Positions 17,770-25,980 are shown, counted from the first letter of the stretch. The stretch: DNA of 51,726 nt from an uncultured Clostridia bacterium (GCA_947632125.1 CANRNV010000005.1:1-51726); one strand, 5' to 3'. Made by a program: numbers and translations. Notes: generated from the sequence alone by a model not told the origin.

Positions 17770-18198
17770 ATGGAACTTCCCGTCATCATGTGTATAGGCA
17801 CCGATCTCGTCGGCGGCGACTGCCTGGGACCGATAGTGGGCGAACTGCTTGTGGAAAGCAATGTTTCCGCCTACGTTTACGGCACCTTAAAACGACCCAT
17901 TACCGCCTCGAACCTTAAAGAGTACTACGAATTTATCCGCTCCAACCACTCGTCCACCCTCATCGCCGTCGACTCGTGCGTCGGCAAAGACGTCGGACTT
18001 ATCTCGGTAATGCACGGTTCGCTGAAACCCGGCGCGGCTAGCGGAAAAGTTCTGCCCGAAGTGGGCGATATAAGCGTGACGGCTGTGACTTCGGCATATC
18101 CGCCCTCGGACAAACGCTTTGCCTCGGTGCGGCTCGGCTTTATATGGTCGCTCGCCCAATCGGTCGTAAACGAGATCCTCGCTCTTATTCGATTATAA
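17770..18198 (+). CDS. yyaC: Spore protein YyaC (DUF1256)
   Basis: A 142-residue protein with the DUF1256/YyaC pattern: VIMCIGTDLVGGDCLGPIVG near the start (GTD and GD carry conserved acidic residues), VYGTLKRPITASNL, LIAVDSCVG and GSLKPGAA. It resembles the GPR germination-protease fold, and YyaC is found in spore formers. The start is uncertain: the ATG at 17770 is used, but GTG 17764 and TTG 17752 are in frame and none has a clear ribosome binding site. It is divergent from cvpA, and its end overlaps the end of gpmI by 14 nt. Confidence 0.85.
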   Translation: MELPVIMCIGTDLVGGDCLGPIVGELLVESNVSAYVYGTLKRPITASNLKEYYEFIRSNHSSTLIAVDSCVGKDVGLISVMHGSLKPGAASGKVLPEVGDISVTAVTSAYPPSDKRFASVRLGFIWSLAQSVVNEILALIRL

Positions 18199-19687
18199 GC
18201 GACTTTCCGTCCATTTCTTCGGGCGTATCCAAGCCGATAAGCCCAAGCAAGGTGGGCGCAACGTCGCACAATGCCCCGCCGTCACGGAGGCGACTTACTC
18301 GGTCGCTTACCACGATGAGCGGCACGGGATTGGTGGTATGGGCGGTCATCGGTCGCCCGTCCTCGTACATACACTCGGCGTTGCCGTGGTCGGCTGTGAT
18401 TATCACCGAGCCGCCCGACTTTACGACGGCGTCAACGACCTTGATAAAACACTCGTCCACCGCCTTGACCGCTTTTACGGCTGCATCCATTATGCCCGTG
18501 TGCCCTACCATGTCGCAATTGGCGTAGTTCATGATGATAACGTCGGTCTTGCCCACAACTTCAAGCGCCTTTTCCGTCACTTCGAACGCGCTCATCTCGG
18601 GTTGAAGGTCGTACGTTTTTACCTTGGGGCTGGGCACCAAGACCCTGTCCTCGTTGCGATTGGGCGCCTCGACGCCTCCGTTGAAAAAGAAGGTGACGTG
18701 CGCATACTTTTCGGTTTCGGCTATCCTCGTTTGAGTAAGACCCTTGGCGGCAAGATACTCGCCGAGGGTGTTTTTTATCTCCTTGGGCGAAAAGGCTATG
18801 CGCATATCGAGCGAAGCGTCGTACTCGGTCATGCCGACGTAAAACAGGTCGGGTCTTACCCTATCGAACTTGTCGAACTTTTCGTCGAGAACGACGTGCG
18901 ACATCTCCCTCGCTCGGTCGGCTCGGAAATTGTAAAAGATGTAGCTGTCACCTTTGCTTACGCCCTCGTAGTCGCCGATGACGCACGGCACGACGAACTC
19001 GTCGGTTACGCCCTCGCCGTACGAAGAACTTATCGCATCGAGCGCGGAAGCGAACCTTTTTCCCTCGCCGAGGAACACGGTCCTATACGCCTTTTCCACT
19101 CGGTCCCAGCGATTATCCCTGTCCATATAGTAAAATCTGCCCGAAACGGTGGCGATCTTGCCCACTTTGAGTTCGTCGCACTTGCCGAGCAGTTCCCGCA
19201 AAAAGCCCTCGGCGCTGTCGGGCGGAGTATCGCGTCCGTCCGTGATGCAATGCAGCAGCACTTTTTTAAGTCCTCTTTTTTTGCAAAGTTCCAACAAAGC
19301 AAAGAGGTGATTTATCGAACTGTGCACGCCGCCCGTGCCGAGCAGCCCGGCAATGTGCAAAGCCGTGTCGTTGCGCAGCGCGTTGTCAACGGCGAAGTTG
19401 AACTGCTCGTTTTCGAAAAAGCTGCCGTCCTCGATCGCCCTGTCGATGCGGGTGATGTCCTGATAGACCACCCTGCCGGCTCCGAGGTTGAGGTGACCCA
19501 CTTCGCTGTTGCCCATCTGACCCTCGGGAAGCCCGACGGCAAGTCCCGAGGCTTTTATGAATGTGTGGGGGTACTTTTTCCAAAGCGACTTAAAGTTTTT
19601 TATGCCCGCCGCTTCGATAGCGTTGTACTCGGTTTGTTTCGAGTAGCCGAACCCGTCCAAAATTATAAGAGCATCTGTCTTTTTCAT
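18185..19687 (-). CDS. gpmI: 2,3-bisphosphoglycerate-independent phosphoglycerate mutase
   Basis: A 500-residue enzyme of full length that converts 3-phosphoglycerate to 2-phosphoglycerate using two Mn ions. Visible motifs are LDGFGYSKQTEYNAI (first metal Asp), GQMGNSEVGHLNLGAG with the phosphoryl-acceptor Ser, HCITDGRDTPPDSA, RADRAREMSH, NYANCDMVGHTG and ITADHGNAE, the C-terminal metal site. It comes 1 nt after tpiA and is the last gene of the six-gene operon; both are glycolytic. Confidence 0.97.
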   Translation of the reverse strand: MKKTDALIILDGFGYSKQTEYNAIEAAGIKNFKSLWKKYPHTFIKASGLAVGLPEGQMGNSEVGHLNLGAGRVVYQDITRIDRAIEDGSFFENEQFNFAVDNALRNDTALHIAGLLGTGGVHSSINHLFALLELCKKRGLKKVLLHCITDGRDTPPDSAEGFLRELLGKCDELKVGKIATVSGRFYYMDRDNRWDRVEKAYRTVFLGEGKRFASALDAISSSYGEGVTDEFVVPCVIGDYEGVSKGDSYIFYNFRADRAREMSHVVLDEKFDKFDRVRPDLFYVGMTEYDASLDMRIAFSPKEIKNTLGEYLAAKGLTQTRIAETEKYAHVTFFFNGGVEAPNRNEDRVLVPSPKVKTYDLQPEMSAFEVTEKALEVVGKTDVIIMNYANCDMVGHTGIMDAAVKAVKAVDECFIKVVDAVVKSGGSVIITADHGNAECMYEDGRPMTAHTTNPVPLIVVSDRVSRLRDGGALCDVAPTLLGLIGLDTPEEMDGKSLIIE

Positions 19688-19688
19688 A

Positions 19689-20411
19689 TTACTTGCAATG
19701 AACTATTATCGAGAAGTCGGCGCTCTTTAAGCTTGCACCGCCGATAAGCCCTCCGTCTATCTCGCTCATGTCGAGCAAACTTTGCGCATTTGCCGCATTC
19801 ATGCTTCCGCCGTACAAAATGCTCGTTTCGCCGATGAGCGGAGTTACGATCTTGCGAATGAACGCTATCGTTTCGTTAGCCGTTTCGGGCGTTGCCGTCC
19901 TGCCCGTGCCGATCGCCCAAACGGGCTCGTAAGCGATGATGATGTCGCCCTCGGCACCTTTAAGCCCCTCGGTGAGTTGACGGGCAAGCGTCTTTTCGGT
20001 CAGTCCGCCCTCGCGCTCATCGAGCGTTTCGCCCACGCAAACGATCGGTTTAAGCCCGCATTTAAGGGCTTGGAGCAGCCTCTTGTTGACGCTCTCGTCG
20101 GTTTCGCCGAAGTAAGCGCGTCGCTCGCTGTGCCCGATTATACAATAGCTCGCACCCACTTCTTTAAGCATATCGGCGCTGATCTCGCCCGTAAAAGCGC
20201 CCTTGTCCGCCCAAGACACGTTTTGCGCGCCCACGCCTATGTTGGTGCCGAGGCTGAGTTTATACACCCTGTGAATATCGGTGTACGGGGTGCATAAGAC
20301 GATCTCGCACTTTGCGTCCTTTACGAGCGGGATAAGCTCGACCATAAACTGCTTGGCTTCGGATTTGAGCATATTCATCTTCCAATTGCCGGCTATTATT
20401 CTTCTTCTCAT
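19689..20411 (-). CDS. tpiA: Triosephosphate isomerase
   Basis: A 240-residue TIM barrel that interconverts glyceraldehyde-3-phosphate and dihydroxyacetone phosphate. It shows GNWKMN (catalytic Lys), CIIGHSERRAYF (catalytic His), the flexible loop IIAYEPVWAIGTGRTAT (catalytic Glu) and ILYGGSMNAANA with the phosphate-binding glycines. It is 15 nt after rlmB and directly before gpmI, so glycolytic genes are here part of an RNA/nucleotide operon. Confidence 0.97.
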   Translation of the reverse strand: MRRRIIAGNWKMNMLKSEAKQFMVELIPLVKDAKCEIVLCTPYTDIHRVYKLSLGTNIGVGAQNVSWADKGAFTGEISADMLKEVGASYCIIGHSERRAYFGETDESVNKRLLQALKCGLKPIVCVGETLDEREGGLTEKTLARQLTEGLKGAEGDIIIAYEPVWAIGTGRTATPETANETIAFIRKIVTPLIGETSILYGGSMNAANAQSLLDMSEIDGGLIGGASLKSADFSIIVHCK

Positions 20412-20425
20412 AACAATATTCTCCT

Positions 20426-21154
20426 TTATTTTGTCAGTGTTTGCCTGATTCGCTCATAGACGACGACCGCCGTCGCCACCGACGCATTGAGCGAGTTGAT
20501 TTTTCCGAACATGGGTAGCGAAACAACGCCGTCGCAGCACGACTTGGTGCGCTTTCCCACCCCCTTGCCCTCGCCGCCTACGACGATGGCAACAGGTCCC
20601 GTGAGGTCGACGGAGTATATCGACTGCCCGTCCATATCGGCGCAATATACCCATATCCCGCGCTGCTTCAACTCCTCGATGGTGTCCGCGATGTTGGTCA
20701 CCTTGGCGACCTTGACGTGAGCGGAAGCCCCCGCGCTTACCTTGATGACCGTTTCGTTGACCGACACGGCTCGGTGACGGGGAATGAGCACTCCGTGCAC
20801 GCCCGCACACTCCGCCACTCGCAAAATGCTGCCGAGGTTGTGGGGATCTTCCACTCCGTCGGCGATAAGGATAAAGGGCGGCTCGTTCTTCTCCTCGGCG
20901 TACGAAAGAATGTCCTCCAATTCGCTGTAACGATAGTCAGTGATCTCGGCGATAAAGCCTTGATGTCGCTTGGTGACGCTCTCCCTATCGAGAGCGATTT
21001 TGTCCCTGAAAAATATCTTTATTCCTCGGCTCTTGGCTTCGTCGATAAGCCTTTGCGCCGAAGCGTCTTTCAGCCCTTTTTCCACGAGCAATCGGTCTAT
21101 GGTCGAGCCCGCCTTTATCGCCTCGGAAACGGCGTTTCTTCCCTCAATCTTCAT
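20426..21154 (-). CDS. rlmB: 23S rRNA (guanosine-2'-O-)-methyltransferase RlmB (TrmH/SpoU family)
   Basis: A 242-residue SPOUT methyltransferase with an N-terminal substrate-binding domain opening IEGRNAVSEAIKAG. The C-terminal knot has motif 1, IADGVEDPHNLGSILR, motif 2, VAIVVGGEGKGV, and motif 3, VSLPMFGKINSLNASVATAV. It 2'-O-methylates a guanosine in the peptidyl-transferase loop of 23S rRNA. It overlaps the end of folA by 11 nt. In many Firmicutes rlmB follows mrnC directly; here thyA and folA lie between them. Confidence 0.95.
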   Translation of the reverse strand: MKIEGRNAVSEAIKAGSTIDRLLVEKGLKDASAQRLIDEAKSRGIKIFFRDKIALDRESVTKRHQGFIAEITDYRYSELEDILSYAEEKNEPPFILIADGVEDPHNLGSILRVAECAGVHGVLIPRHRAVSVNETVIKVSAGASAHVKVAKVTNIADTIEELKQRGIWVYCADMDGQSIYSVDLTGPVAIVVGGEGKGVGKRTKSCCDGVVSLPMFGKINSLNASVATAVVVYERIRQTLTK

Positions 21155-21641
21155 TTACGTACTCCTTGGGGTTGCGGTTACGGTAAGTGCAAAATTTAAG
21201 CCCGTCCGTTTCGCCCTCGGTGACTTCGACGCACTCCCACTCGCTCATCTCGTCGAGATTGTCGATATAGGCGTCGGCAACGGCGTCGGCATCCACCTTG
21301 GTAACGAAAGCCGTGTCGCAATACGGTAAAAGCGTGTGATAAATGCTCGCCCCGCCTATTACAAACACGTCGTCGCCTCTAAACTGCCCTATAATGTCGA
21401 AGAGCTCGCTCAGCCCGCTTACCGTAATGCAATCTTCCATAAGAGCGGTACGGCTAAGCACGATGTTTATTCTGTCTTTAAGCGGTCGGGCGGGAAGCGA
21501 AAGATAGGTGTTTTTGCCCATGATAACCACCTTGCCTGTCGTCATTTTTTTGAAATGCTTCATGTCCTCTTTCAGGTTAAAGAGCAAAGAGTTTTCTCTG
21601 CCTATGCCCCAATTTCTGCTTACAGCCACTATAAGCTTCAT
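21144..21641 (-). CDS. folA: Dihydrofolate reductase
   Basis: A 165-residue enzyme of normal size that reduces dihydrofolate to tetrahydrofolate with NADPH. It has MKLIVAVSRNWGIGRENSLL (active-site loop), LKEDMKHFKKMTTG (usually the position of the substrate-binding acidic residue), VVIMGKNTYLSLP and DVFVIGGASIYHTLLP (NADPH binding). The start at 21641 overlaps the thyA stop as ATGA, so translation is coupled. The thyA-folA pair is a common arrangement: ThyA makes dihydrofolate, which FolA recycles. Confidence 0.96.
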   Translation of the reverse strand: MKLIVAVSRNWGIGRENSLLFNLKEDMKHFKKMTTGKVVIMGKNTYLSLPARPLKDRINIVLSRTALMEDCITVSGLSELFDIIGQFRGDDVFVIGGASIYHTLLPYCDTAFVTKVDADAVADAYIDNLDEMSEWECVEVTEGETDGLKFCTYRNRNPKEYVNED

Positions 21642-22465
21642 ATAGCCACCTCTATTTTTTCTCCGAGCGGAGTATATTTGTAATTTTTGAGTTCGAAGTC
21701 GCTCACTTCGAAAGAGTAAAAGTCGTCTTTTTTGTTGAAAACAAATTCGGGAGCGGGATACTGCTCGGCTTTTATCAGCTTTTCGGCAAGCGGAATGTGA
21801 CGATCGTACAAGTGCGCATCTGCAATGACGTGCACAAGTTCGCCCGCTTTCAGCCCGCTGACACAAGCGAACATATGCACAAGCACGGCATACTGCACGA
21901 CGTTCCAATTGTTGGCGGTGATCATATCCTGCGAACGCTGATTGAGCACGGCGTTGAGCCTATCCCCCGTAACGTTGAACGTCACCGAATAGGCACATGG
22001 GTAAAGATTCATCTCGTGCAAGTCGGCATGATTGTACAGATTGGTGATTATGCGCCTCGAAAGCGGATTGCGTTTTAGGTCGTAAAGCACCCTGTCCACC
22101 TGGTCGAACTCCCCCTCGGGATAGATGTGTTTAAGCGAGAGTTGATATCCGTACGCCTTGCCTATGCTGCCGCTGCCGTCCGCCCAAGCGTCCCAAATAT
22201 GACTGTGCAGATCGCGGACGTTGTTGCTCTTTTTTTGCCAGATCCAAAGCAGCTCGTCGACGGCATTGCTCAAATTGGTTTTTCGCACCGTGATTATGGG
22301 AAATTCCTCGGCTAAATCGTAGCGATTGACTATGCAAAACCGCTTTACGGTGTGAGCGGGCGTGCCGTCCTCCCAATGCGGACGAACGGAATAGTCGGTG
22401 TCCCAAAACCCGTTTTGAATTATGTCCGTAAGATTGCTTACAAATATCTCGTCCGCCTTACTCAT
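21638..22465 (-). CDS. thyA: Thymidylate synthase
   Basis: A 275-residue ThyA enzyme that methylates dUMP to dTMP with methylene-tetrahydrofolate. The active-site region reads NLYPCAYSVTFNVTG, where Cys in PCAYS is the nucleophile (often PCHY or PCQ elsewhere). Other motifs are RSQDMITANNWNVVQYAVL (dUMP-phosphate binding) and HVIADAHLYDRH. RITTN-type RRIITNLYNH precedes the catalytic region. It overlaps mrnC by 8 nt and folA by 4 nt. Confidence 0.96.
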   Translation of the reverse strand: MSKADEIFVSNLTDIIQNGFWDTDYSVRPHWEDGTPAHTVKRFCIVNRYDLAEEFPIITVRKTNLSNAVDELLWIWQKKSNNVRDLHSHIWDAWADGSGSIGKAYGYQLSLKHIYPEGEFDQVDRVLYDLKRNPLSRRIITNLYNHADLHEMNLYPCAYSVTFNVTGDRLNAVLNQRSQDMITANNWNVVQYAVLVHMFACVSGLKAGELVHVIADAHLYDRHIPLAEKLIKAEQYPAPEFVFNKKDDFYSFEVSDFELKNYKYTPLGEKIEVAI

Positions 22466-22850
22466 ACAGCTCCTCTCCTATTTCAAAGCATTTTTCAAGC
22501 AAAAATTCAAGCCTCTCCTTTTCGCCCGAAAGGTACAGTGCGCCCAAGACGCCTTCGAGAGCCGTCGCTTTCTTGTATTCGAGCATAGTCGCGCTCTTTG
22601 CCTTGTTGTTAAGGTGAGCGTTAAAGCACTTTTTGCCCACCGAACGCTCGCTTTCATCGAGCAAATCGAAGATTTTGTCGTAAATTACGGCTTGAACAAC
22701 CGCGCTGACCATCTTTGCGCTCTTGTTGATGAGTTCCCTTTGCCCGATGTGCGGGTCGGCAAGAGCGGAGCGAACGTACAGCGTAAAAACCGAATCGCCC
22801 ACATACGCCAAGGTCGTACCCCTAACCAAATTCACCTGTTCGAGCTTCAT
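22458..22850 (-). CDS. mrnC: Mini-ribonuclease III (MrnC)
   Basis: A 130-residue RNase III catalytic domain without a dsRNA-binding domain, as in Mini-III enzymes. The signature LAYVGDSVFTLYVRS holds catalytic acids and ATALEGVLGALYLSGE holds the second acidic motif. It processes the 23S rRNA precursor ends in Firmicutes. It is the first gene of the operon to gpmI. No ribosome binding site is visible; a TTGGAC/TACAAT promoter ends only 6 nt upstream of the ATG, so the mRNA may be leaderless. Confidence 0.92.
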   Translation of the reverse strand: MKLEQVNLVRGTTLAYVGDSVFTLYVRSALADPHIGQRELINKSAKMVSAVVQAVIYDKIFDLLDESERSVGKKCFNAHLNNKAKSATMLEYKKATALEGVLGALYLSGEKERLEFLLEKCFEIGEELYE

Positions 22851-22856
22851 GGCTAA

Positions 22857-22886
22857 ATTGTATCATATTTGCGCTCTTTTGTCCAA
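22857..22886 (-). promoter_or_regulatory. Probable promoter of the mrnC operon (leaderless)
   Basis: On the minus strand, TTGGAC (22886-22881), an 18-nt spacer and TACAAT (22862-22857). Six bases separate the -10 box from the mrnC ATG at 22850, so the transcript may begin at or next to the start codon. Confidence 0.55.
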
Positions 22887-22987
22887 TAAAATCCCCCCGA
22901 CTTATAAATTAATTTAACTGAAAAGCGATCCCCAAACGCCAAAGCGGCTTGGGAAAAAATTTTTTACATAATTTTACAAACTTCGGG

Positions 22988-23025
22988 AAACTTTTCTTTT
23001 GCTTTATAGATAGATATAAGTGAAA
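22988..23025 (+). promoter_or_regulatory. Shared island promoter-like element, copy 1
   Basis: AAACTTTTCTT (22988-22998) and TATAAGTGAAA (23015-23025), with TTTA and TAGATA between them. The same two 11-mers, 3 nt closer together, lie at 31677-31711 upstream of the small HTH-like gene. It lies upstream of the lipoprotein gene and could be a promoter or operator of the island. Left of it, 22930-22956 is a degenerate form of the island terminator hairpin. Confidence 0.45.
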
Positions 23026-23047
23026 ACAAAAAAGGAGATGTTATAAT

Positions 23048-23140
23048 ATGATTAGAGTTCCTTTGACAGAACAGGGATTTACTTAGCCGAATTTTTCGGT
23101 TAAGATTTTACTCAATTCAGGAGGTGTTGTAAAAGTATGA
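23048..23140 (+). pseudogene. Small upstream frame interrupted by TAG, coupled to lipoprotein gene
   Basis: AAAGGAG at 23031-23037 is followed by ATG (23048), eleven more codons (MIRVPLTEQGFT), an in-frame TAG at 23084-23086, then 17 open codons to TGA at 23138-23140. That TGA overlaps the ATG of the lipoprotein gene as ATGA. It may be a 12-residue leader peptide, a decayed gene or a read-through leader. I cannot decide between these. Confidence 0.4.
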
Positions 23141-23985
23141 ATAAAAAATTTATTCTCATTCCCGTTTTGGCTATTCTCCTTTTTGCAGGTTGTGTTGCTT
23201 GCAGTCCGCAAAAGACTTACGACTTGGAAATACAAGCTTTGCAATCGCAGATAAGCGAATTACAAAGCTTGTGTGAAAATTTGCAAAATACATTGAATAA
23301 CGCTCTTGGAAATATAAACGATAATCAACAAATGATAACAGAATATCAAAACGAATTAGCCGAATATCAAAAAGAAATGAGGCTGTTAAATGCGAGAGTG
23401 GAAAATCTTTCAATGCCGGTTCCCGAATTTACAGCAGAAAGCCCCGGTATTCCAAGCAATAGGGAAAAGGAATACGAAGAATTAGTCACATTTGATCATT
23501 TCCACGATGCCACTGTATCTTTTGACGATTTTGCACAATATTGTAAAAATAATTATTCCGATTATAATTTTCTTTTATTGTCGCCTATAGAAAGTGATTA
23601 TGATTTTAATCCCCTTATGCATAGAGTATATTCGGTTTTAAGCGACAAAGAAGAAACCTTTTTCAGCCCGATTTTTTACGAACGTTTATATATGAGTTCG
23701 GAAATATTGGGATATGATGGACAAAGTTTACCCGAAGTGCAAGGTAGTCTACCTTATAGTATAAATATGGAAATTTATATACTGCCTATCGAAGAACCAT
23801 TATTCGTACCTTATATCAAACTTGAATTCGGAGAAAAAGATACCGGATATTATAAAAACTACGTAAATTTGTATTCTCACAATAAATGCTTTGCAACATG
23901 TTATTACAAAACATTTGTTCCCCATGTATCAAGATTTTGGTTCGAAAATTATTTTAAGTATTATTTAAAAGTATTTTTTGCTTAG
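23137..23985 (+). CDS. Lipoprotein with N-terminal coiled coil, unknown function
   Basis: A 282-residue exported protein. A signal peptide of 18 residues ends in LLFAGC, where Cys19 is the probable lipidation site. Residues about 26-92 are a coiled coil rich in Gln, Leu and Asn (LQSQISELQSLCENLQNTL). The remaining 190 residues form an unrecognised domain with many Tyr, Phe and acidic residues. The ATG follows CAGGAGG. It is the first gene of the AT-rich island and lies 9 nt upstream of the C39-peptidase gene, so the two should be co-transcribed. Codon use is AT-richer than in the operon to its left. Confidence 0.75.
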   Translation: MNKKFILIPVLAILLFAGCVACSPQKTYDLEIQALQSQISELQSLCENLQNTLNNALGNINDNQQMITEYQNELAEYQKEMRLLNARVENLSMPVPEFTAESPGIPSNREKEYEELVTFDHFHDATVSFDDFAQYCKNNYSDYNFLLLSPIESDYDFNPLMHRVYSVLSDKEETFFSPIFYERLYMSSEILGYDGQSLPEVQGSLPYSINMEIYILPIEEPLFVPYIKLEFGEKDTGYYKNYVNLYSHNKCFATCYYKTFVPHVSRFWFENYFKYYLKVFFA

Positions 23986-23994
23986 GAGGACAAT

Positions 23995-24831
23995 ATGAAA
24001 AAAACAAGTATTAAAAATTTTTATTGTACTATTATATTGTTGATTGCGATTATACTTTCAACATTATTATGCACTTCGTACAATACAACTTTTGCAGATT
24101 ATGCAAATGAAGACTATGATATTTATGAAGAACGAGCAGATGGTGACAGTGATCCGAAATTTTCTTCAATTGAGATAGCAGAGCCAACTGTCGCCAATAC
24201 ATCAAATCCGCAAACTTATAATACATATCGAGAAGCTTATTTTAGTGGATTAACGCAAAATATGGGTGTAAATTGTAAAAATACGTGCGGATATGTTGCA
24301 TTGGGAATGCTTTTATCATATTATGATTCATTTTTAAATGATGACATAATACCGGAAAATTACGATGTAGTATCTACCGGCAAAGAAACAAATATGGTTG
24401 AAAGAAACAACTCTCCGGGAATTATGCAGGATGAAGTAGACGGCGATTCTAAATCTCCAATGGAATATTTTAGAATTATGGAATCAATGCAAGATATCTC
24501 TTTTCATAGTAAACTATTGATGATAGGTAATGAATTAAAAAAATTAAATTTAAATGACAATGAAGAATTTGGATCGACATCTAATGAAGATAGAATAGAA
24601 ATATTAGATAATTACTTACAAGAAAAGAGAGGCATTACGAGTTATTCTATAGATAGTGCAATCGACATCGGCGCTGCACCATCATTTACACAACGCAATA
24701 CAATTGTAAAAAACTTTGTAAAGCGTAATATCGACTTAGGATATCCTGTTGTTTTAGGTGCTGTAAAATCTTCAAGCAGTAAAAAAGGGCATACAATGAT
24801 ATGTTATGCTTATAATGGTGACCATTTTTAA
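23995..24831 (+). CDS. Exported C39-type cysteine peptidase head (5' part of a frameshifted gene)
   Basis: A 278-residue product as read. It has a signal peptide (hydrophobic core about residues 12-27), then a papain-like domain of the C39_2 type: CGYVALGMLLSYYDSF carries the probable catalytic Cys (near residue 100) and GYPVVLGA...KKGHTMICYAYNGD carries the catalytic His. The frame ends in a T5 run (24825-24829) immediately after GDHF. Removing one T would join it in frame to the B-repeat/Hint sequence that follows, giving one protein of about 650 residues. The ATG has TAGGAGG upstream. Either the gene is broken, or it is frameshifted on purpose, or there is a sequencing error. Confidence 0.7.
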   Translation: MKKTSIKNFYCTIILLIAIILSTLLCTSYNTTFADYANEDYDIYEERADGDSDPKFSSIEIAEPTVANTSNPQTYNTYREAYFSGLTQNMGVNCKNTCGYVALGMLLSYYDSFLNDDIIPENYDVVSTGKETNMVERNNSPGIMQDEVDGDSKSPMEYFRIMESMQDISFHSKLLMIGNELKKLNLNDNEEFGSTSNEDRIEILDNYLQEKRGITSYSIDSAIDIGAAPSFTQRNTIVKNFVKRNIDLGYPVVLGAVKSSSSKKGHTMICYAYNGDHF

Positions 24832-25954
24832 TGGTGGCACTATACAAGGTATAGCAGGAATTAATTTGAATTTTGGGGATAAACTTAGTGAATTTTCCAA
24901 AATTATTCCCACTGCTTCACGAACAGGCGGATATACATTCAAGCATTGGGCATTACAAGGACAAACGAATGTTGCGTATAATTTTGACACTCCCGTAACA
25001 AAAGATATTAGGCTTTTAGCAATATGGGAAAAAACCATATACACAGTTAAGTTTGATACCGACGGTGGCTCGGGTTCTTTTCCGGATGTAAAAGTAGAGC
25101 ATGGCTCAAAAGTAAAAGAACCTTCATCCAAACCGACGAAAAGTGGATATAATTTCAAATATTGGGCATTAAAGGGTCAAACAACCGAATATGATTTTTC
25201 AAATACTCCTGTAACTTCTAATATAACGCTTGTGGCGATTTGGGAAGAAAAAAGTTGTTTAGCGGAAGGTAGCCTTATAACTCTTGCAGACGGTAGCCAA
25301 AAAGCCGTTGAAGATTTGGTTGGCGATGAAATGTTGCTTGTGTGGAATATGTTTACAGGTCAATATGAGGCGGCACCGATATTGGCAATAGATAAAGATC
25401 CTTATGCAAAATATGAAGTCATCAATTTAAAGTTTTCCGATGGCTCAAGCGTAAAAGTAATAAGCGAACACGCCTTTTGGGATTATGATTTGAACCGCTA
25501 CGTTTATCTCGATGAGGGTGCGAGCCAATATATAGGTCATTGGTTTAATAAGATGACTAAGGACGCATCGGGAAATGCCGTATCCGATAAAGTGCAGCTT
25601 GTCGAAGTTAATATTAAGGAAGAACAAACAACTGCTTGGAGCCCCGTGACATACGGACATCTTTGCTACTATGTAAACGGTATGCTTTCTATGCCCGGTG
25701 GAATAGACGGATTGTTTAACATCTTCGAAGTAGACAGCACGACAATGAAGTATGACGAAGCGGCTATGGAAGAGGATATTGCACAATACGGATTGTTTAC
25801 CTATGAGGAATTGGCAAAGCAAGTTTCCGGTCTTACCGAAGATATGTTCGAAGCGGTAAACGGACAATATCTTAAAGTTTCAATAGGTAAAGGTTTGATT
25901 ACAATAGAAGAAATTCAGGCTTTAATAGATCGTTACGCAACATTTTTTGCTTAA
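24806..25954 (+). CDS. B-repeat and Hint-domain portion (3' part of the frameshifted gene)
   Basis: Open for 382 residues from a nominal ATG at 24806 that lies inside the preceding frame and has no ribosome binding site. Residues about 8-148 contain two InlB-type (Listeria-Bacteroides) B-repeats (GGYTFKHWALQGQT and SGYNFKYWALKGQT are the characteristic halves). A Hint domain starts at Cys151 (CLAEGSLITLADGSQKAVED), with the block B-like stretch VKVISEHAFW and the later strand YYVNGMLSM. The last 232 residues match the protein from 29680-27536. No signal peptide belongs to this frame, so it is probably only functional when fused to the C39 head. Confidence 0.7.
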   Translation: MLIMVTIFNGGTIQGIAGINLNFGDKLSEFSKIIPTASRTGGYTFKHWALQGQTNVAYNFDTPVTKDIRLLAIWEKTIYTVKFDTDGGSGSFPDVKVEHGSKVKEPSSKPTKSGYNFKYWALKGQTTEYDFSNTPVTSNITLVAIWEEKSCLAEGSLITLADGSQKAVEDLVGDEMLLVWNMFTGQYEAAPILAIDKDPYAKYEVINLKFSDGSSVKVISEHAFWDYDLNRYVYLDEGASQYIGHWFNKMTKDASGNAVSDKVQLVEVNIKEEQTTAWSPVTYGHLCYYVNGMLSMPGGIDGLFNIFEVDSTTMKYDEAAMEEDIAQYGLFTYEELAKQVSGLTEDMFEAVNGQYLKVSIGKGLITIEEIQALIDRYATFFA

Positions 25955-25961
25955 CCATAAA
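25464..25961 (+). repeat. 498-bp inverted repeat, left arm
   Basis: Inverted copy of 27529-28026 with five mismatches that I could count (about 99% identity). It covers the C-terminal 163 codons of the Hint gene, the stop codon and a few bases beyond. The left edge is sharp: upstream, the two genes share only moderate identity although the proteins are still similar. This is the signature of recent gene conversion or recombination between the arms. Confidence 0.9.
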
Positions 25962-25980
25962 AGCCGATAACTAAACAAAA

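Noticed and set aside
15218..19747. Long plus-strand open frames opposite the hydrolase-like gene (454 codons) and gpmI (469 codons)
   Set aside because: They mirror minus-strand genes with proper start signals, and their composition (many His, Arg and Val) is that of antisense frames in GC-richer genes.
23084..23086. Pyrrolysine or stop-codon reassignment
   Set aside because: TAG here is in a short frame of unknown coding status, and no other internal in-frame TAG was noticed in recognised genes.
24806..25954. Independent gene with its own start at 24806
   Set aside because: The ATG has no ribosome binding site, sits inside the previous frame and lacks a signal peptide although the product has surface-type domains. 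It is listed as the 3' part of a frameshifted gene.
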